Source: Streptomyces capitiformicae
GTDB taxonomy: Bacteria; Actinomycetota; Actinomycetes; Streptomycetales; Streptomycetaceae
Assembly (NCBI RefSeq): GCF_002214185.1
Contig: NZ_CP022161.1
Coordinates: forward strand, 3,285,767 to 3,349,766
Length of the DNA: 64,000 nucleotides
Direction of reading: 5' to 3'
Part shown: positions 17,174 through 25,904 of the stretch, piece by piece
Numbering within the stretch: position 1 is the stretch's first letter
How the letters are laid out: each line of letters begins with the position of its first letter
Program-made: the position numbers and the translations under genes
The notes under the pieces: model-generated
What the model was told of the DNA's origin: nothing
Seen by the model: the letters and a program-made list of their open reading frames with translations, nothing else
The model's database searches: none

Positions 17174-17736
17174 GGCCTTCCTCCCGTTCCGACCCGCGTC
17201 ATGATCTCGCAGAGCGCTCGGTCATCGAATATGCGTGTGGTCGGTATGCGCACGTTGGTGCGACGCCGACCGGTGATCGGGTGTCCGGCGAGGTTGACCC
17301 AGTAGCAGCAGTGCCGCAGGTCGAGCCGGTCGTGGCCGGCCCGCAGCCACTGTTCCCGCGACCTCGGGACGATCATCACGACCAGGATCTTGTGCACCGA
17401 GACGGGTGTACGGGCGAGCTTCGCCAGGTGGTCGTTGTCGAGCGTGAAGGAGAAGAAGCGGCCCGGAGGGTTCGGCGTGACCTGGTAGGTGGCCTTGAGC
17501 TGCACCTTGATGGTGACCTCGTCGTCGACCGTGTGGCCGGGTGAGCCGTGGCTGACGTGCCAGTCGATGCCGTTGTCCGGAAAGGGCTGGGAGAGGGAGC
17601 AGCCGGCCGCGGCCGCGACGGCGTGCAAGTAGCCCACCTGCAGTGTCTCCATGCAGGCGGTGGTGGCGAGGGAGCCGCGATGCGAGGTCGCGTGCTCGGG
17701 CAGCAGCCCGCCCCGCTCGGGCTGCGCTATGGCCAT
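17170..17736 (-). CDS. DUF4365-type protein with PD-(D/E)xK-like core
   Basis: This 188-aa protein resembles the DUF4365 family. The segment NGIDWHV (D58), then EVTIKVQLKATY with E73, Q79 and K81, fits a PD-(D/E)xK nuclease-like fold (D, spacer, E/Q-x-K). The C-terminus, with CCYWVNLAGHPITGR, is conserved-looking. Nuclease activity is inference only. The ATG at 17736 has GGAAGG nine bases upstream, and a TTG two codons earlier is possible. It is coupled to the 415-aa gene and divergent from the exonuclease gene. Confidence 0.75.
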   Translation of the reverse strand: MAIAQPERGGLLPEHATSHRGSLATTACMETLQVGYLHAVAAAAGCSLSQPFPDNGIDWHVSHGSPGHTVDDEVTIKVQLKATYQVTPNPPGRFFSFTLDNDHLAKLARTPVSVHKILVVMIVPRSREQWLRAGHDRLDLRHCCYWVNLAGHPITGRRRTNVRIPTTRIFDDRALCEIMTRVGTGGRP

Positions 17737-17904
17737 GACCAACAGCCTTCCGAATCAGGTATTTCCTCGTGTCGAGCCCCTGAACTGCGCAGACCCGCAC
17801 TTCTGTTGTCTCCTCCCGGCGTACGGCGCAAACAGCCCGGGTATCACCAAACGGGCAGAAGACGGGGCGTCAGCTGCCGTGGGTGAACGAGGAGTTGTGG
17901 ACAC

Positions 17905-18630
17905 ATGACGTGTTGGTACGAGGGGCCCCTGGCGGCGTTCGACACGGAGACGACGGGCGTGGATGTCGAGACCGACCGGATCGTGTCGGCGGCCGTCGTC
18001 GTCCAGGACGCGCCGGGCACCCGCCCCCGGGTGACCCGGTGGCTGGTGAACCCGGGCGTGCCGGTGCCGGAGGCGGCGACGGCGGTGCATGGGCTGACGG
18101 ATGCGCATCTGCAGCGCGAGGGCCGCTGGCCCGCGCCGGTGATGGAGGAGATAGCCAGGGCGCTGGCCGAGCAGACGGCACGGGGCCGTCCCCTGGTCGT
18201 GATGAACGCGCCGTTCGATCTGACGCTGCTGGACCGCGAGTTGCGCCGCCACCGCGCCTCGTCCCTGGACCACTGGTTCGAGACGACGCCTTTGCAGGTC
18301 CTCGATCCGCGGGTCCTGGACAAGCATCTGGACCGCTACCGCAAAGGCCGCCGCACGCTCACCGACCTGTGCGTGCACTACGAGGTGGTCCTGGACGGGG
18401 CGCACGACGCGGCGGCCGACGCGCAGGCCGCGATGGACGTCGTACGCGCGGTGGGGCGCCGTTTCTCGGCCCGGCTCGCCCGTCTCTCCCCCGCCGAACT
18501 GCACACGCTGCAGGCGGTGTGGCACGCGGCGCAGGCGCGCGGTCTGCAGGCGTGGTTCGCGCGCAGCGGCTCGGAGGAGGCGGTGGACCCGGCATGGCCA
18601 CTGCGCCCGGAGCTGCCGGCCGCGGCATGA
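17905..18630 (+). CDS. DnaQ-like 3'-5' exonuclease
   Basis: This is a 241-aa DEDDh exonuclease domain protein. The catalytic acids are visible: D13 and E15 (AAFDTETTGVD), D105 (NAPFDLTLLD), and H167 and D172 (GAHDAAADAQA). It contains only the exonuclease module, so it is a stand-alone nuclease rather than a polymerase subunit. The ATG at 17905 has GAGGAG upstream. It is followed by a short hairpin and tRNA-Val on the other strand. Confidence 0.93.
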   Translation: MTCWYEGPLAAFDTETTGVDVETDRIVSAAVVVQDAPGTRPRVTRWLVNPGVPVPEAATAVHGLTDAHLQREGRWPAPVMEEIARALAEQTARGRPLVVMNAPFDLTLLDRELRRHRASSLDHWFETTPLQVLDPRVLDKHLDRYRKGRRTLTDLCVHYEVVLDGAHDAAADAQAAMDVVRAVGRRFSARLARLSPAELHTLQAVWHAAQARGLQAWFARSGSEEAVDPAWPLRPELPAAA

Positions 18631-18635
18631 AAAAA

Positions 18636-18659
18636 GCCGGTCCGCTCTTGCGGACCGGC
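18636..18659. terminator. Hairpin between exonuclease gene and tRNA-Val
   Basis: A 10-bp perfect stem, GCCGGTCCGC-TCTT-GCGGACCGGC, is preceded by an A-run. Read leftward, the A-run becomes a U-run after the stem, so it also resembles an intrinsic terminator for the tRNA transcript. Confidence 0.8.
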
Positions 18660-18668
18660 CTTACCCGG

Positions 18669-18740
18669 TGGGCGATACTGGGTTCGAACCAGTGACCTCT
18701 TCGGTGTGAACGAAGCGCTCTCCCACTGAGCTAATCGCCC
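18669..18740 (-). tRNA. tRNA-Val (anticodon CAC)
   Basis: This is a 72-nt cloverleaf. The acceptor GGGCGAT pairs with ATCGCCC, the D arm is GCTC-AGTGGGA-GAGC, and the anticodon arm CTTCG-TTCACAC-CGAAG has anticodon CAC. The T arm is ACTGG-TTCGAAC-CCAGT and the discriminator is A. The CCA end is not fully encoded (ACC then G). Confidence 0.97.
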
Positions 18741-18779
18741 GGGAACGCACTGAACAATACAGGTCCCGACGGCTCTGGT

Positions 18780-19238
18780 TCAAACCGCTTGCCCGGGGCC
18801 CGCGAGGTAGGCGAGGAGTCCCCGACGCCCCGCCCGCATCATCAGCGCGTGGTTGGCGCGGAACACGGGCCGCCCCGGCACGGCGAGCCGGCGCATCAGG
18901 GGCTTGCTGACGACGACCTCCTGGTCGTAGCGCGCGAGGGTGCCGGTGCCGTCGGCGGTGAGCGTCCAGCGGGCCCAGCCGTCCAGGTCGCCGGTCATCT
19001 CGATCTCCAGGATCCCGGCCGCCGGGTCGTTGCGCACTTCCCGCGCGGTGAAGGCGAGGTCGTACGGCAGCACGGACCTGATCCGGATGGTGCCGCTGGT
19101 GTCGTCGATCCGGATCACCTCGCGCACCTGGGGCCACCAGTGTGGATAGTCCTCGGCCCGCTGGAGGACGTCGTACACGGCGGTGGGTGGCGCGGGCAGG
19201 GTCCAGAGGCTGCGGAAACGGTAGTGGCACCAGTCCAT
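18780..19238 (-). CDS. SRPBCC (polyketide cyclase/START-like) family protein
   Basis: This is a 152-aa helix-grip protein. The N-terminal APPTAVYDVLQRAEDYPHWW is the typical SRPBCC start, and WARWTLTADGTGTLARYDQE fits the beta-sheet half. The ligand is unknown. The ATG at 19238 is chosen because the motif follows directly. The longer leftward frame upstream is antisense to the next gene. It is monocistronic next to tRNA-Val. Confidence 0.88.
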   Translation of the reverse strand: MDWCHYRFRSLWTLPAPPTAVYDVLQRAEDYPHWWPQVREVIRIDDTSGTIRIRSVLPYDLAFTAREVRNDPAAGILEIEMTGDLDGWARWTLTADGTGTLARYDQEVVVSKPLMRRLAVPGRPVFRANHALMMRAGRRGLLAYLAGPGQAV

Positions 19239-19340
19239 GGTTGAATTCTGCCTGCTCAGAGCCGATCTGTGCGGGATCTGAGTACGTCCTGAGTATCCGC
19301 ACTCATGCTGTACGACGTGACGCGGACCACACTCCGGGAC

Positions 19341-21770
19341 ATGACGCATTTTCCGTCCCCGGCCGAGGAGTTGCGGGTCCTCGACTCCGAACTGCGGCAA
19401 CTCGACGCCCGCCGCACGTTCCTGCTGGCCCGGCGTGCCTGGCTGATCAACGCCCTGTACGGGCAGACCCCCGTGCGGCCCCCCGCGGCCGCCGGGCCGC
19501 CCGCACGCCGCCCCGAGGCATCGGCGCCCAGTGTCCAGAACGTGCTGCTGGTCCTCGGCGGCGTCCTGCTGACCGTCGCGGCGATCGCGTTCACGCTGGT
19601 CAGCTGGGGACAAATGGGGATCGCCGGTCGGGCGATGGTCCTCGGCGCGGTGACGCTGGCGGCGCTCGGCACGCCCTTGGCGCTGCTCCGCCACGGGCTG
19701 CGCTCGACCGCCGAGGCAGTGGCGGGCCTCGGCCTGGCACTGACGGTCCTGGACGCGTACGCCCTGCACGAGGCCGCGCTCACGGACACGGACGGCACGG
19801 GATACGCGGCGGCCGCGGCGGCGGTACTCGCGGGGGTGTGGGCGGCTTACGGACTGGGCATCGCCAAGCTGGTGCCCGCGGAGGGGCGCCCGGCGGTCAT
19901 GTACACCCCGCTCAGCCTGCCTCTCCCCCTCTCCCTCGTTGCGGCCCAACTCCCCCTTTTCCTCTGGTCGTTGGCGGCGAACGCGGGTGCGCACACGGTC
20001 ACGGCCGTGCTGCTGGTGACCGCCGCGGCCGACACCGCTGTCGCACTCCGGGCACGTATCACCCCGGTACGGATCGTCGCCATGGTCGGTGCGTTCGGCT
20101 GGGGTGCCTGGGGTGTTCTGGCGGCCGGGTGGCTCTCCTGGGCCGCCGCGGGCCCGAGCGCCGCCGCCCGTGCGGCGGCGCTCCTCGCCCTCGCCGCGGC
20201 GATCGCCCTGGCGGCCGCGTGGCTCGCTCCGAAGCCGGCCGTGGCCCTTGGCCCCGCGCTGACCGGCGGCCTGCTCACCGTGGCGGCGCTCGGCGGAATG
20301 GCGCGGTCGGTACTGCCCGACGAATGGACGGTCCCCGGTTATCTGCTCTGCGGGGTCGCGCTGTTGGCGGTCGTACGGACCCGGGTGCCCGACCCCGTGC
20401 GCCGAGGCCTCGTCCACGCCTCCGCCGCCGTCCAGGGGCTCGCCCTGCTCACCAGCGTGCCCGCCCTCGCCGTCACGCTGCTGGGCCCTGTCGGCTGGGT
20501 CGGGCGGATCTGGTCCGGCGCGCCCGCGGATGCCCGTACGGCGGTGACCGCCGACCTGCCGTGGCCGCCGAACACGGCTACCGCACCCCTGGTCCTGGCC
20601 GTCGTAGCCGGGGTGCTGGCCCTGACCGGGCGCACCGTGTCCTGGCGGACCCCGGCGCTGATCGGCGCCCTGACGCTGGCCTGGGCGACGGCCCACGTGC
20701 TCCCGGCAGTGCTCGAACTCCCGTATGCGGTGGGGATGGTGACACAGGGAGCCGTGGTCGTGGCAGCACTGGTGTTCGCGGGATCCCCGCGGCCGGCGGC
20801 GACCGAGCCGCTCCGGGCGCCGCTGCCCCTCACCGCCGCCCTTCTGGCCCTCGTCACCTCCCTGAACCTCGCCTTCCTCGCTCTGCCCTCCGAACCGGCG
20901 ACCCTCGCGGTACTGACCGCCGCGACCGTCCTGTTCGCCCTCGCGGCCTGGCGCACGGCCTTCGGCCCCGTCACCGCACCCGCGTCCCTGGTGTACGCCA
21001 CCGCCCTGACCTGCGCGATCGGCGCGTCCGTCGGCTGGGAGCCGCAGCACACGGCTCTACTGGTCCTCACCGTGCCGACCACGGCGGCCCTGCTGGGGGC
21101 ACGCCTCGGTGTCTCGCCGATGACGATCCCGATCGAGGCGACCGGCGCCGCCGCCGGCCTCCTGGCCATCGGTCTCGCGGCCACCGACCCGCCGCTGCTG
21201 TCCGTGACCCTCGCACTCTGCGGCGTCATCACCGCGGGCACAGCCGTACGACCGGACCGCCGCGACATCGGCTACGCGGCCGCCGCACTCTTCGTGCTGG
21301 CCAGTTGGGTGCGCCTGGTGGCCTGGAACGTCGAGGACCCGGAGGCGTACACCCTGCCGATCACGGTCCCGGCGCTGGTCGTCGGCTTTCTCAGGCGCCG
21401 CCGGGACACAACGGTCTCGTCATGGACGGCGTACGCCCCGGGTCTCGCCGCCACCCTGGGCCCGAGCCTGGTCGCGGCCTGGGGCGACGAACACTGGCTC
21501 CGCCCCCTCCTCCTCGGCCTGACCGCCCTCACCGTCACCCTCGTGGGCGCCCACCACCGCCTCCAGTCCCCCCTCCTCCTCGGCGGCACCACCCTCACCC
21601 TGGTCGCTCTGCACGAACTCGCCCCGTACATCGCCCAGGTGGTCGACGCCCTACCGCGCTGGGTCCCTCCTGCCCTGGCGGGCCTGGCCCTACTGGCGGC
21701 GGGCGCAACGTACGAACAGCGCCTACGCGACGCACGGCGAGTACGAGAGGCACTTGGCCGCATGGGTTAG
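19341..21770 (+). CDS. Large polytopic membrane protein, 809 aa
   Basis: This encodes a short coiled N-terminal domain (PSPAEELRVLDSELRQLDA) followed by some twenty or more hydrophobic Ala/Leu/Val-rich segments. Examples are NVLLVLGGVLLTVAAIAFTL and VGMVTQGAVVVAALVFA. I know of similar long actinobacterial membrane proteins of unknown role. The coiled N-terminus before many helices is their usual plan. The ATG at 19341 is preferred to 19305 because the conserved-looking region begins there, though neither has a clear ribosome site. Confidence 0.82.
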   Translation: MTHFPSPAEELRVLDSELRQLDARRTFLLARRAWLINALYGQTPVRPPAAAGPPARRPEASAPSVQNVLLVLGGVLLTVAAIAFTLVSWGQMGIAGRAMVLGAVTLAALGTPLALLRHGLRSTAEAVAGLGLALTVLDAYALHEAALTDTDGTGYAAAAAAVLAGVWAAYGLGIAKLVPAEGRPAVMYTPLSLPLPLSLVAAQLPLFLWSLAANAGAHTVTAVLLVTAAADTAVALRARITPVRIVAMVGAFGWGAWGVLAAGWLSWAAAGPSAAARAAALLALAAAIALAAAWLAPKPAVALGPALTGGLLTVAALGGMARSVLPDEWTVPGYLLCGVALLAVVRTRVPDPVRRGLVHASAAVQGLALLTSVPALAVTLLGPVGWVGRIWSGAPADARTAVTADLPWPPNTATAPLVLAVVAGVLALTGRTVSWRTPALIGALTLAWATAHVLPAVLELPYAVGMVTQGAVVVAALVFAGSPRPAATEPLRAPLPLTAALLALVTSLNLAFLALPSEPATLAVLTAATVLFALAAWRTAFGPVTAPASLVYATALTCAIGASVGWEPQHTALLVLTVPTTAALLGARLGVSPMTIPIEATGAAAGLLAIGLAATDPPLLSVTLALCGVITAGTAVRPDRRDIGYAAAALFVLASWVRLVAWNVEDPEAYTLPITVPALVVGFLRRRRDTTVSSWTAYAPGLAATLGPSLVAAWGDEHWLRPLLLGLTALTVTLVGAHHRLQSPLLLGGTTLTLVALHELAPYIAQVVDALPRWVPPALAGLALLAAGATYEQRLRDARRVREALGRMG

Positions 21771-22000
21771 CTGTTCTGTCCCGGGAGGTTGTGGACGGGT
21801 GAGCCAGGTCTCGGCTGAGGGATCTTGAACAGGTGAGGGCCTTCCGGTTCAAGCCGAGAGTGGGGGAGAAGCCGAGAGTGGGGGAGCGTGCCAGGCGTCG
21901 GGCGGCAGGCGGGACTTTCGCAACACGCCCTAGGAGATGCTGAAACCTCCGACCGCCGACCACCCGGCGGGGAAAGCGTCTGCACAGGCCGGAGCCACAG

Positions 22001-22120
22001 TTCGAGGCGGACCGGGTGCTGGAGGACCAGCAGCCGCACCTGGGGCGGCTGGACTCGTGGGAGTCCTGGCGGCAGTGGCGGGACGCCGTGGTGGGGACCA
22101 CGGTGAACAGCGGTGCAATC
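22001..22120 (+). pseudogene. Orphan coding remnant (C-terminal fragment)
   Basis: For about 40 codons this frame has almost every third position G or C and a protein-like composition (DRVLEDQQPHLGRLDSWESW and RQWRDAVVG). Both features fade on either side. It looks like the tail of a lost gene. I do not recognise the parent. It ends about 40 bp before the tRNA-Gly fragment. Confidence 0.4.
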
Positions 22121-22151
22121 CAACCCGCACGACCACCTCAGGGGCCAGGTA

Positions 22152-22168
22152 TCGTCACCCGCTCCATG
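22152..22168 (+). repeat. tRNA-Gly 3'-end fragment, left copy
   Basis: The 17-mer TCGTCACCCGCTCCATG matches the T-arm/acceptor end of an actinobacterial tRNA-Gly including CCA. It is identical to 25784-25800. It is followed by a hairpin at 22174-22196 (GGCCCAGGTCA/TGACCCGGGCC, one mismatch). Confidence 0.65.
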
Positions 22169-22385
22169 AAGAGGGCCCAGGTCAGTGACCCGGGCCTGTC
22201 TGCGGCGGGCCGGCGCGACACCGCAGGTGCTGTCGGCCGTCCAGACGCTTGGCATTCACTTGGCTCTGGCCGGAGTCGGTGAAGCGACGCGGTCGTCCTC
22301 GGTGAGCCGTGCGTGACATCGGGACCAGGCCGACGGGCTCGTAGGGGGACACACAGCGTCGACGGTCCGGCAGGGAAAGCGCGGA

Positions 22386-22414
22386 GCCCCGGAACGCACG
22401 GTGCGTTTCGGGGC
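22386..22414. terminator. Terminator of the large secreted protein gene
   Basis: A 14-bp stem with one G-U pair (22386-22399 with 22401-22414) lies 18 bp beyond the stop of the leftward gene. Confidence 0.75.
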
Positions 22415-22431
22415 CCTGCCGACGTGGCTGG

Positions 22432-25401
22432 TCAGCGGGTGACCATGACCGCGTCCAGACGCACTGTGGCGCGGCCCGCCGTGCTTCCGGACAGCACCTT
22501 CAGCTGCGCCTTGTGAGACGTGATCTTCGTGCCGAGTGTGTAGGTGAACACCACCTTGCGGTAACTGGTGGCCGAGGCATAGGTGTTCACGGTGCCCACC
22601 GTGGTCCCGTCCACGACGACCGCGAAGCGGCCACCGTTGGGCGCGGCTGTCGCGACGATGCGCAGCTTGGTGCCGTCCGCCGAGAAGGACACGGTGGAGC
22701 CCGGCGCGGCGGACACCCGCTCGGTCTTCGACCAGGCCGAGGTCACCGACTTCGACGCCCAGGTGCCCTTGTAGGTCAGTGCCGAGGACCGGTCGTCGAC
22801 GGGGATGCCGCTGGCCGCGGCGGCGCTCCAGGCCCCGGTCTGGCCCGCGTCGTCGTGTGCGCGCACGTAGAAGCGGTAGGTCAGGCCCGGCTTCGGCGTC
22901 ACCGGGCTGCCGGAGGAACCGAAGACCGCCGACTTCGAGGTGGTACCGGTGCGCCAGGTCTGCAGCGGCCCCAGCGTCCACACGCCCGTGCTACTGCGGG
23001 TGGCGACCTTCCAGCCCACGTCGTACGACGTCACGCCTGCCGTCTTCGCCGTCCAACTGACCGGGATCACGGCGCTGGTCGAGGAGTTGCTGGCCAGGGT
23101 GGGGGCGGTGACGGAGGCCACCGGAGCGGTCCTGCGCAGGGCGACCGTCCCGCTGACGTCCGCCGCCGGAACGCCGGTCACCGCGTCCTTCGCGGAAAGA
23201 GTCCAGGTGTAGGAACCCTCGGCTGCCGCCGTGCCCGAGTCCGTCTTGCCGTTCCACGCCGGAGCGACACCGCCGCCCGAGGCCGTTCCGGTCAGGGTGC
23301 GCACCGAGTCGGTGCCGGACTTGAGGACGAGCGTCCAGGTCACCGGCCGGTTGTACGTCCATTTCGGCGCCCAGCTGTCGGACTTGCCGTCGCCGTTGGG
23401 GCTGAACCCGGTCGGAGCGGAGGCGGCGGTGCGGGACGGGGCACCGGCCCACACGATGTGCGTGACACCGTCGCCGTCCATCCACGCCGCCCAGGGCGCC
23501 TCGCGGTCCACCGCCCACCGTTCGACGGAGGTGCTGCCGACCCCCTTCGGCAGGACGAACAGCTGCCGCGGGGCGGCGCCCGTCACACCCAGGACCTCGG
23601 CGTTCAGGGCGACACCCGTGCCGTCGGGCTTCGTGTAGGTGTAGAGCACGTTCGTGCCGAGGACCGGACGACGGACGGAGGCGTCCACCGTCGTACGGGC
23701 GGTGGTCCCCGTCTTCAGCAGCAGGCCCTGGGTGGAGGCGGTCCCGCAGGTGGTCAGCAGGATCCACGGGCCGCGCACCTGGAGTTGGCCCGGCAGACAG
23801 TCCACCGTCGTCACGGTGGAGACGGCGGCGGTGGCCAGGTCGGTGCGTCGGATCGCCCAACTGGAGATGCCGGTCTTCACCGACGAGTAGAGGGCGCCGC
23901 CGTACAGGGCAACGCCGTCGGGCACGCGCTCGACGGTGCCGGTGGCGACGGTGTAGAGCAGCAGGGTGCCGTTGTTGAGGGTGGTCTTGTCCCGCAGCAG
24001 GAACCGGTCGCCGTCGAAGTCCACGACCTGGTCGAGCGACGTATCCGTCCCCTGGAGGGGGACGCCGGTCAGCGTGCCGTTCGCGTACACCTGGTAGGCG
24101 TCGCCCTGCTCGACCAGCACCCGGTTCCCGGCTGTGGCCAGCGTCCGGTGGACGGTGCCGGTGGAGTAGGCCAGGACACGCGACGGTGTGGTCGCCGAGG
24201 CGCCGGCTGTGCCGATCGTCATACGGGAGGAGAGCAGCACGCCGGTACGCCGTGAGGAGTCGTCCGCGGTGTAGAGGGTGCCGCCGGACAGGGCCAGAGC
24301 GTCGAGTCGTGCCGGGCCGGCGGGGATCGTGCTCGCGTCCCCGTCCACGGTGGACACCCGGCCGTCGGTGAGGGTCTGGACGGCGGCGTCGACGTCCGGC
24401 CGGTACAGCGACGCGCGCATCCGGCCGTCGTCACCCACCGAGATGTCACCGAACGTGCCGTTCAGGTCGGCGGCGGGGGTGGAGCCGTCGCGGGACATCG
24501 CGTACAGCTCGTTGCCGTTCGCGCTCCCCTCGTACCAGGCCAGGGTGTCGTCGCTGATCCACCGGGCCCGGTCGGTGGGCAGGGTGACGGTCGCCGGGCC
24601 GTCCGAGGGTGCCGCCCGCTGCCACTCGGTCAGTTTCGCGCCGTCGATGACCCCGAAACGGGTGGGGGTGAACTCCAGCCCCTGCGGCAGTTCATCGGTG
24701 TCGGGTTCGGCCACGGTGACCGTCGCGCCGGTGGCGAAGTCGACGTAGACGATCCGGTGGCCCCAGGACGGGGCGGTCCGCCGCAGCACCAGCGCGCCGT
24801 CCGCGTCCGACGCCAGCACCTCGTACCGTGCGTCGTTCGACAGCAGGGTGCGGTCGGCGGCGGACGTGCGCAGCACCAGGCGGACGCGGTACTGGGAGTC
24901 GTCGTCGTAGTACGCCTGCTGGAGGAGGATTCCGTCTCCCGCCTGGCCGCGGTACCGCTCGTCGCCCGCCGCGCCCGAGCTGTCGTAGGCGACGGCCAGT
25001 GTCCGCTGGCTGCCCGTGTCGAGGCGGCGCAGGGTGACGTGGTCGGCGAGGCCGCCGTTCGTGGAGGTGGCGACGGCCACGACGGAGTCCTGGACGGACA
25101 CGGCGTCGACGGTGACGCCTTCGCCTGTGTCGGCCAGCGGCCCCAGGTCCTGCGGGGCGCCTCCGGACAGGGAGAGCCAGCCGTGGTCACGTGTGTCGGT
25201 GGCGGGCTTCTGGCTCCAGACGACGGCCTGCCCGGAGCCGGACACCTCGTCGGCCGCCGGCACGGACGTGGTGCGGGCCGGCAGCGAGGTCGTCACCCCG
25301 GCAGCGGCCACGGCAACGGGGGACAGGGCCACAGTGCCCGCGATGGCCAGCGCCCCGGCCAATGTCACGCAAGGGAGGATATGACGTCTGTGAGCCGGCA
25401 T
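22432..25401 (-). CDS. Large secreted beta-propeller/FlgD-like/Fn3-type protein
   Basis: This is 989 aa with a signal peptide (ILPCVTLAGALAIAGTVALS, cleaved near AVAAAG). Residues from about 40 to 560 are repeat-rich beta strands suggesting a TolB/WD-like propeller. A FlgD-Ig-like module follows (TGFSPNGDGKSDSWAPKW, then NGKTDSGTAAAEGSYTWTL). A fibronectin type III-like domain (SYDVGWKVATRSS, LTYRFYVRAHDDAGQTGAWS) and a C-terminal jelly-roll-like domain follow. No enzyme motif is seen. The ATG at 25401 has GAGGGGAAAA. It is the only gene between the two tRNA-Gly fragments. Confidence 0.85.
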   Translation of the reverse strand: MPAHRRHILPCVTLAGALAIAGTVALSPVAVAAAGVTTSLPARTTSVPAADEVSGSGQAVVWSQKPATDTRDHGWLSLSGGAPQDLGPLADTGEGVTVDAVSVQDSVVAVATSTNGGLADHVTLRRLDTGSQRTLAVAYDSSGAAGDERYRGQAGDGILLQQAYYDDDSQYRVRLVLRTSAADRTLLSNDARYEVLASDADGALVLRRTAPSWGHRIVYVDFATGATVTVAEPDTDELPQGLEFTPTRFGVIDGAKLTEWQRAAPSDGPATVTLPTDRARWISDDTLAWYEGSANGNELYAMSRDGSTPAADLNGTFGDISVGDDGRMRASLYRPDVDAAVQTLTDGRVSTVDGDASTIPAGPARLDALALSGGTLYTADDSSRRTGVLLSSRMTIGTAGASATTPSRVLAYSTGTVHRTLATAGNRVLVEQGDAYQVYANGTLTGVPLQGTDTSLDQVVDFDGDRFLLRDKTTLNNGTLLLYTVATGTVERVPDGVALYGGALYSSVKTGISSWAIRRTDLATAAVSTVTTVDCLPGQLQVRGPWILLTTCGTASTQGLLLKTGTTARTTVDASVRRPVLGTNVLYTYTKPDGTGVALNAEVLGVTGAAPRQLFVLPKGVGSTSVERWAVDREAPWAAWMDGDGVTHIVWAGAPSRTAASAPTGFSPNGDGKSDSWAPKWTYNRPVTWTLVLKSGTDSVRTLTGTASGGGVAPAWNGKTDSGTAAAEGSYTWTLSAKDAVTGVPAADVSGTVALRRTAPVASVTAPTLASNSSTSAVIPVSWTAKTAGVTSYDVGWKVATRSSTGVWTLGPLQTWRTGTTSKSAVFGSSGSPVTPKPGLTYRFYVRAHDDAGQTGAWSAAAASGIPVDDRSSALTYKGTWASKSVTSAWSKTERVSAAPGSTVSFSADGTKLRIVATAAPNGGRFAVVVDGTTVGTVNTYASATSYRKVVFTYTLGTKITSHKAQLKVLSGSTAGRATVRLDAVMVTR

Positions 25402-25760
25402 GGATCGTTTTCCCCTCACATATGAGGGCCGGATTATCACACGGAAGGTCGAACGGCTGTCCCACTGGGGTCCGGAGAGCGAAAGCGGTCACGGAGCAGC
25501 AGCATGGCTGCGCCGCGGCGGTCCTCTCACATGGACACCAGAAGCGATCGAGGTCTCTCGTCGTACGCGTCGCGGCGGAGGAGCAGTTGGCGCGCGCCCG
25601 GCCCGGGTTTCGCCAGAGCGCCCGGGGATGTCGTCAGACGCCGGCACTTCACCCACGTGCCCGTAAGGGCGGTCAGCCACGGTCAGCACGGGTGCGCTCC
25701 GAAAGAAGGAATCCGCACAGGTCAGAGCCGTACGGCCCGTCCAGGCGCCGTCGCTTGGCG

Positions 25761-25800
25761 AGCTGGGAGCGCGAGTTCGATTCTCGTCACCCGCTCCATG
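25761..25800 (+). repeat. tRNA-Gly 3'-half fragment, right copy
   Basis: From 25761 the sequence follows a tRNA-Gly from the 3' strand of the anticodon stem (AGCTGGGAGC) through an intact T arm (GCGAG-TTCGATT-CTCGT) to CACCCGCTCCA. No matching 5' half (GCGGGTG, D arm) precedes it. Its last 17 nt equal 22152-22168. Confidence 0.75.
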
Positions 25801-25802
25801 TG

Positions 25803-25833
25803 AAACCCCCCGGGTCAGGGACCTGGGGGGTTT
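25803..25833. terminator. Hairpin after the tRNA-Gly fragment
   Basis: A 14-bp stem with one G-U pair (25803-25816 with 25820-25833) ends in a T-run, TTTCTGTTG. This is how a tRNA terminator would look. Confidence 0.8.
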
Positions 25834-25904
25834 CTGTTGTCCGCACCAGTAGGTGGGGTCGTCGCGCCCAGGAACCGTACGCCGCACACGGTGCGGGCAT
25901 CGCC

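Larger units (their letters stand above)
21771..22431. other. Non-coding debris region
   Basis: This is 661 bp without an intact gene. It contains a direct duplication of 18 bp at 21851-21868 and 21869-21886 (AAGCCGAGAGTGGGGGAG), a coding remnant near 22001-22120, a tRNA-Gly 3' fragment at 22152-22168 and two hairpins. It reads as decayed insertion or gene debris. Confidence 0.6.
25402..25904. other. Intergenic region with tRNA fragment
   Basis: This is 503 bp without a gene. It includes the leader of the secreted-protein gene, the tRNA-Gly 3'-half fragment at 25761-25798 and the hairpin at 25803-25833. No intact reading frame with coding bias is seen. Confidence 0.6.

Noticed and set aside
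18780..21050. Long minus-strand frame covering the 809-aa membrane protein
   Set aside because: Only its last 152 codons (SRPBCC protein) have homology. The rest is antisense shadow.
21767..22255. Minus-strand 162-codon frame as a gene
   Set aside because: It has no coding bias or homology and overlaps the decayed region and the tRNA fragment.
25761..25798. Functional tRNA-Gly gene
   Set aside because: The T arm and acceptor 3' strand are good, but no 5' acceptor strand or D arm precedes them.
22152..25800. Complete integrative element or prophage
   Set aside because: There is no integrase, excisionase, replication or transfer gene between the tRNA fragments.
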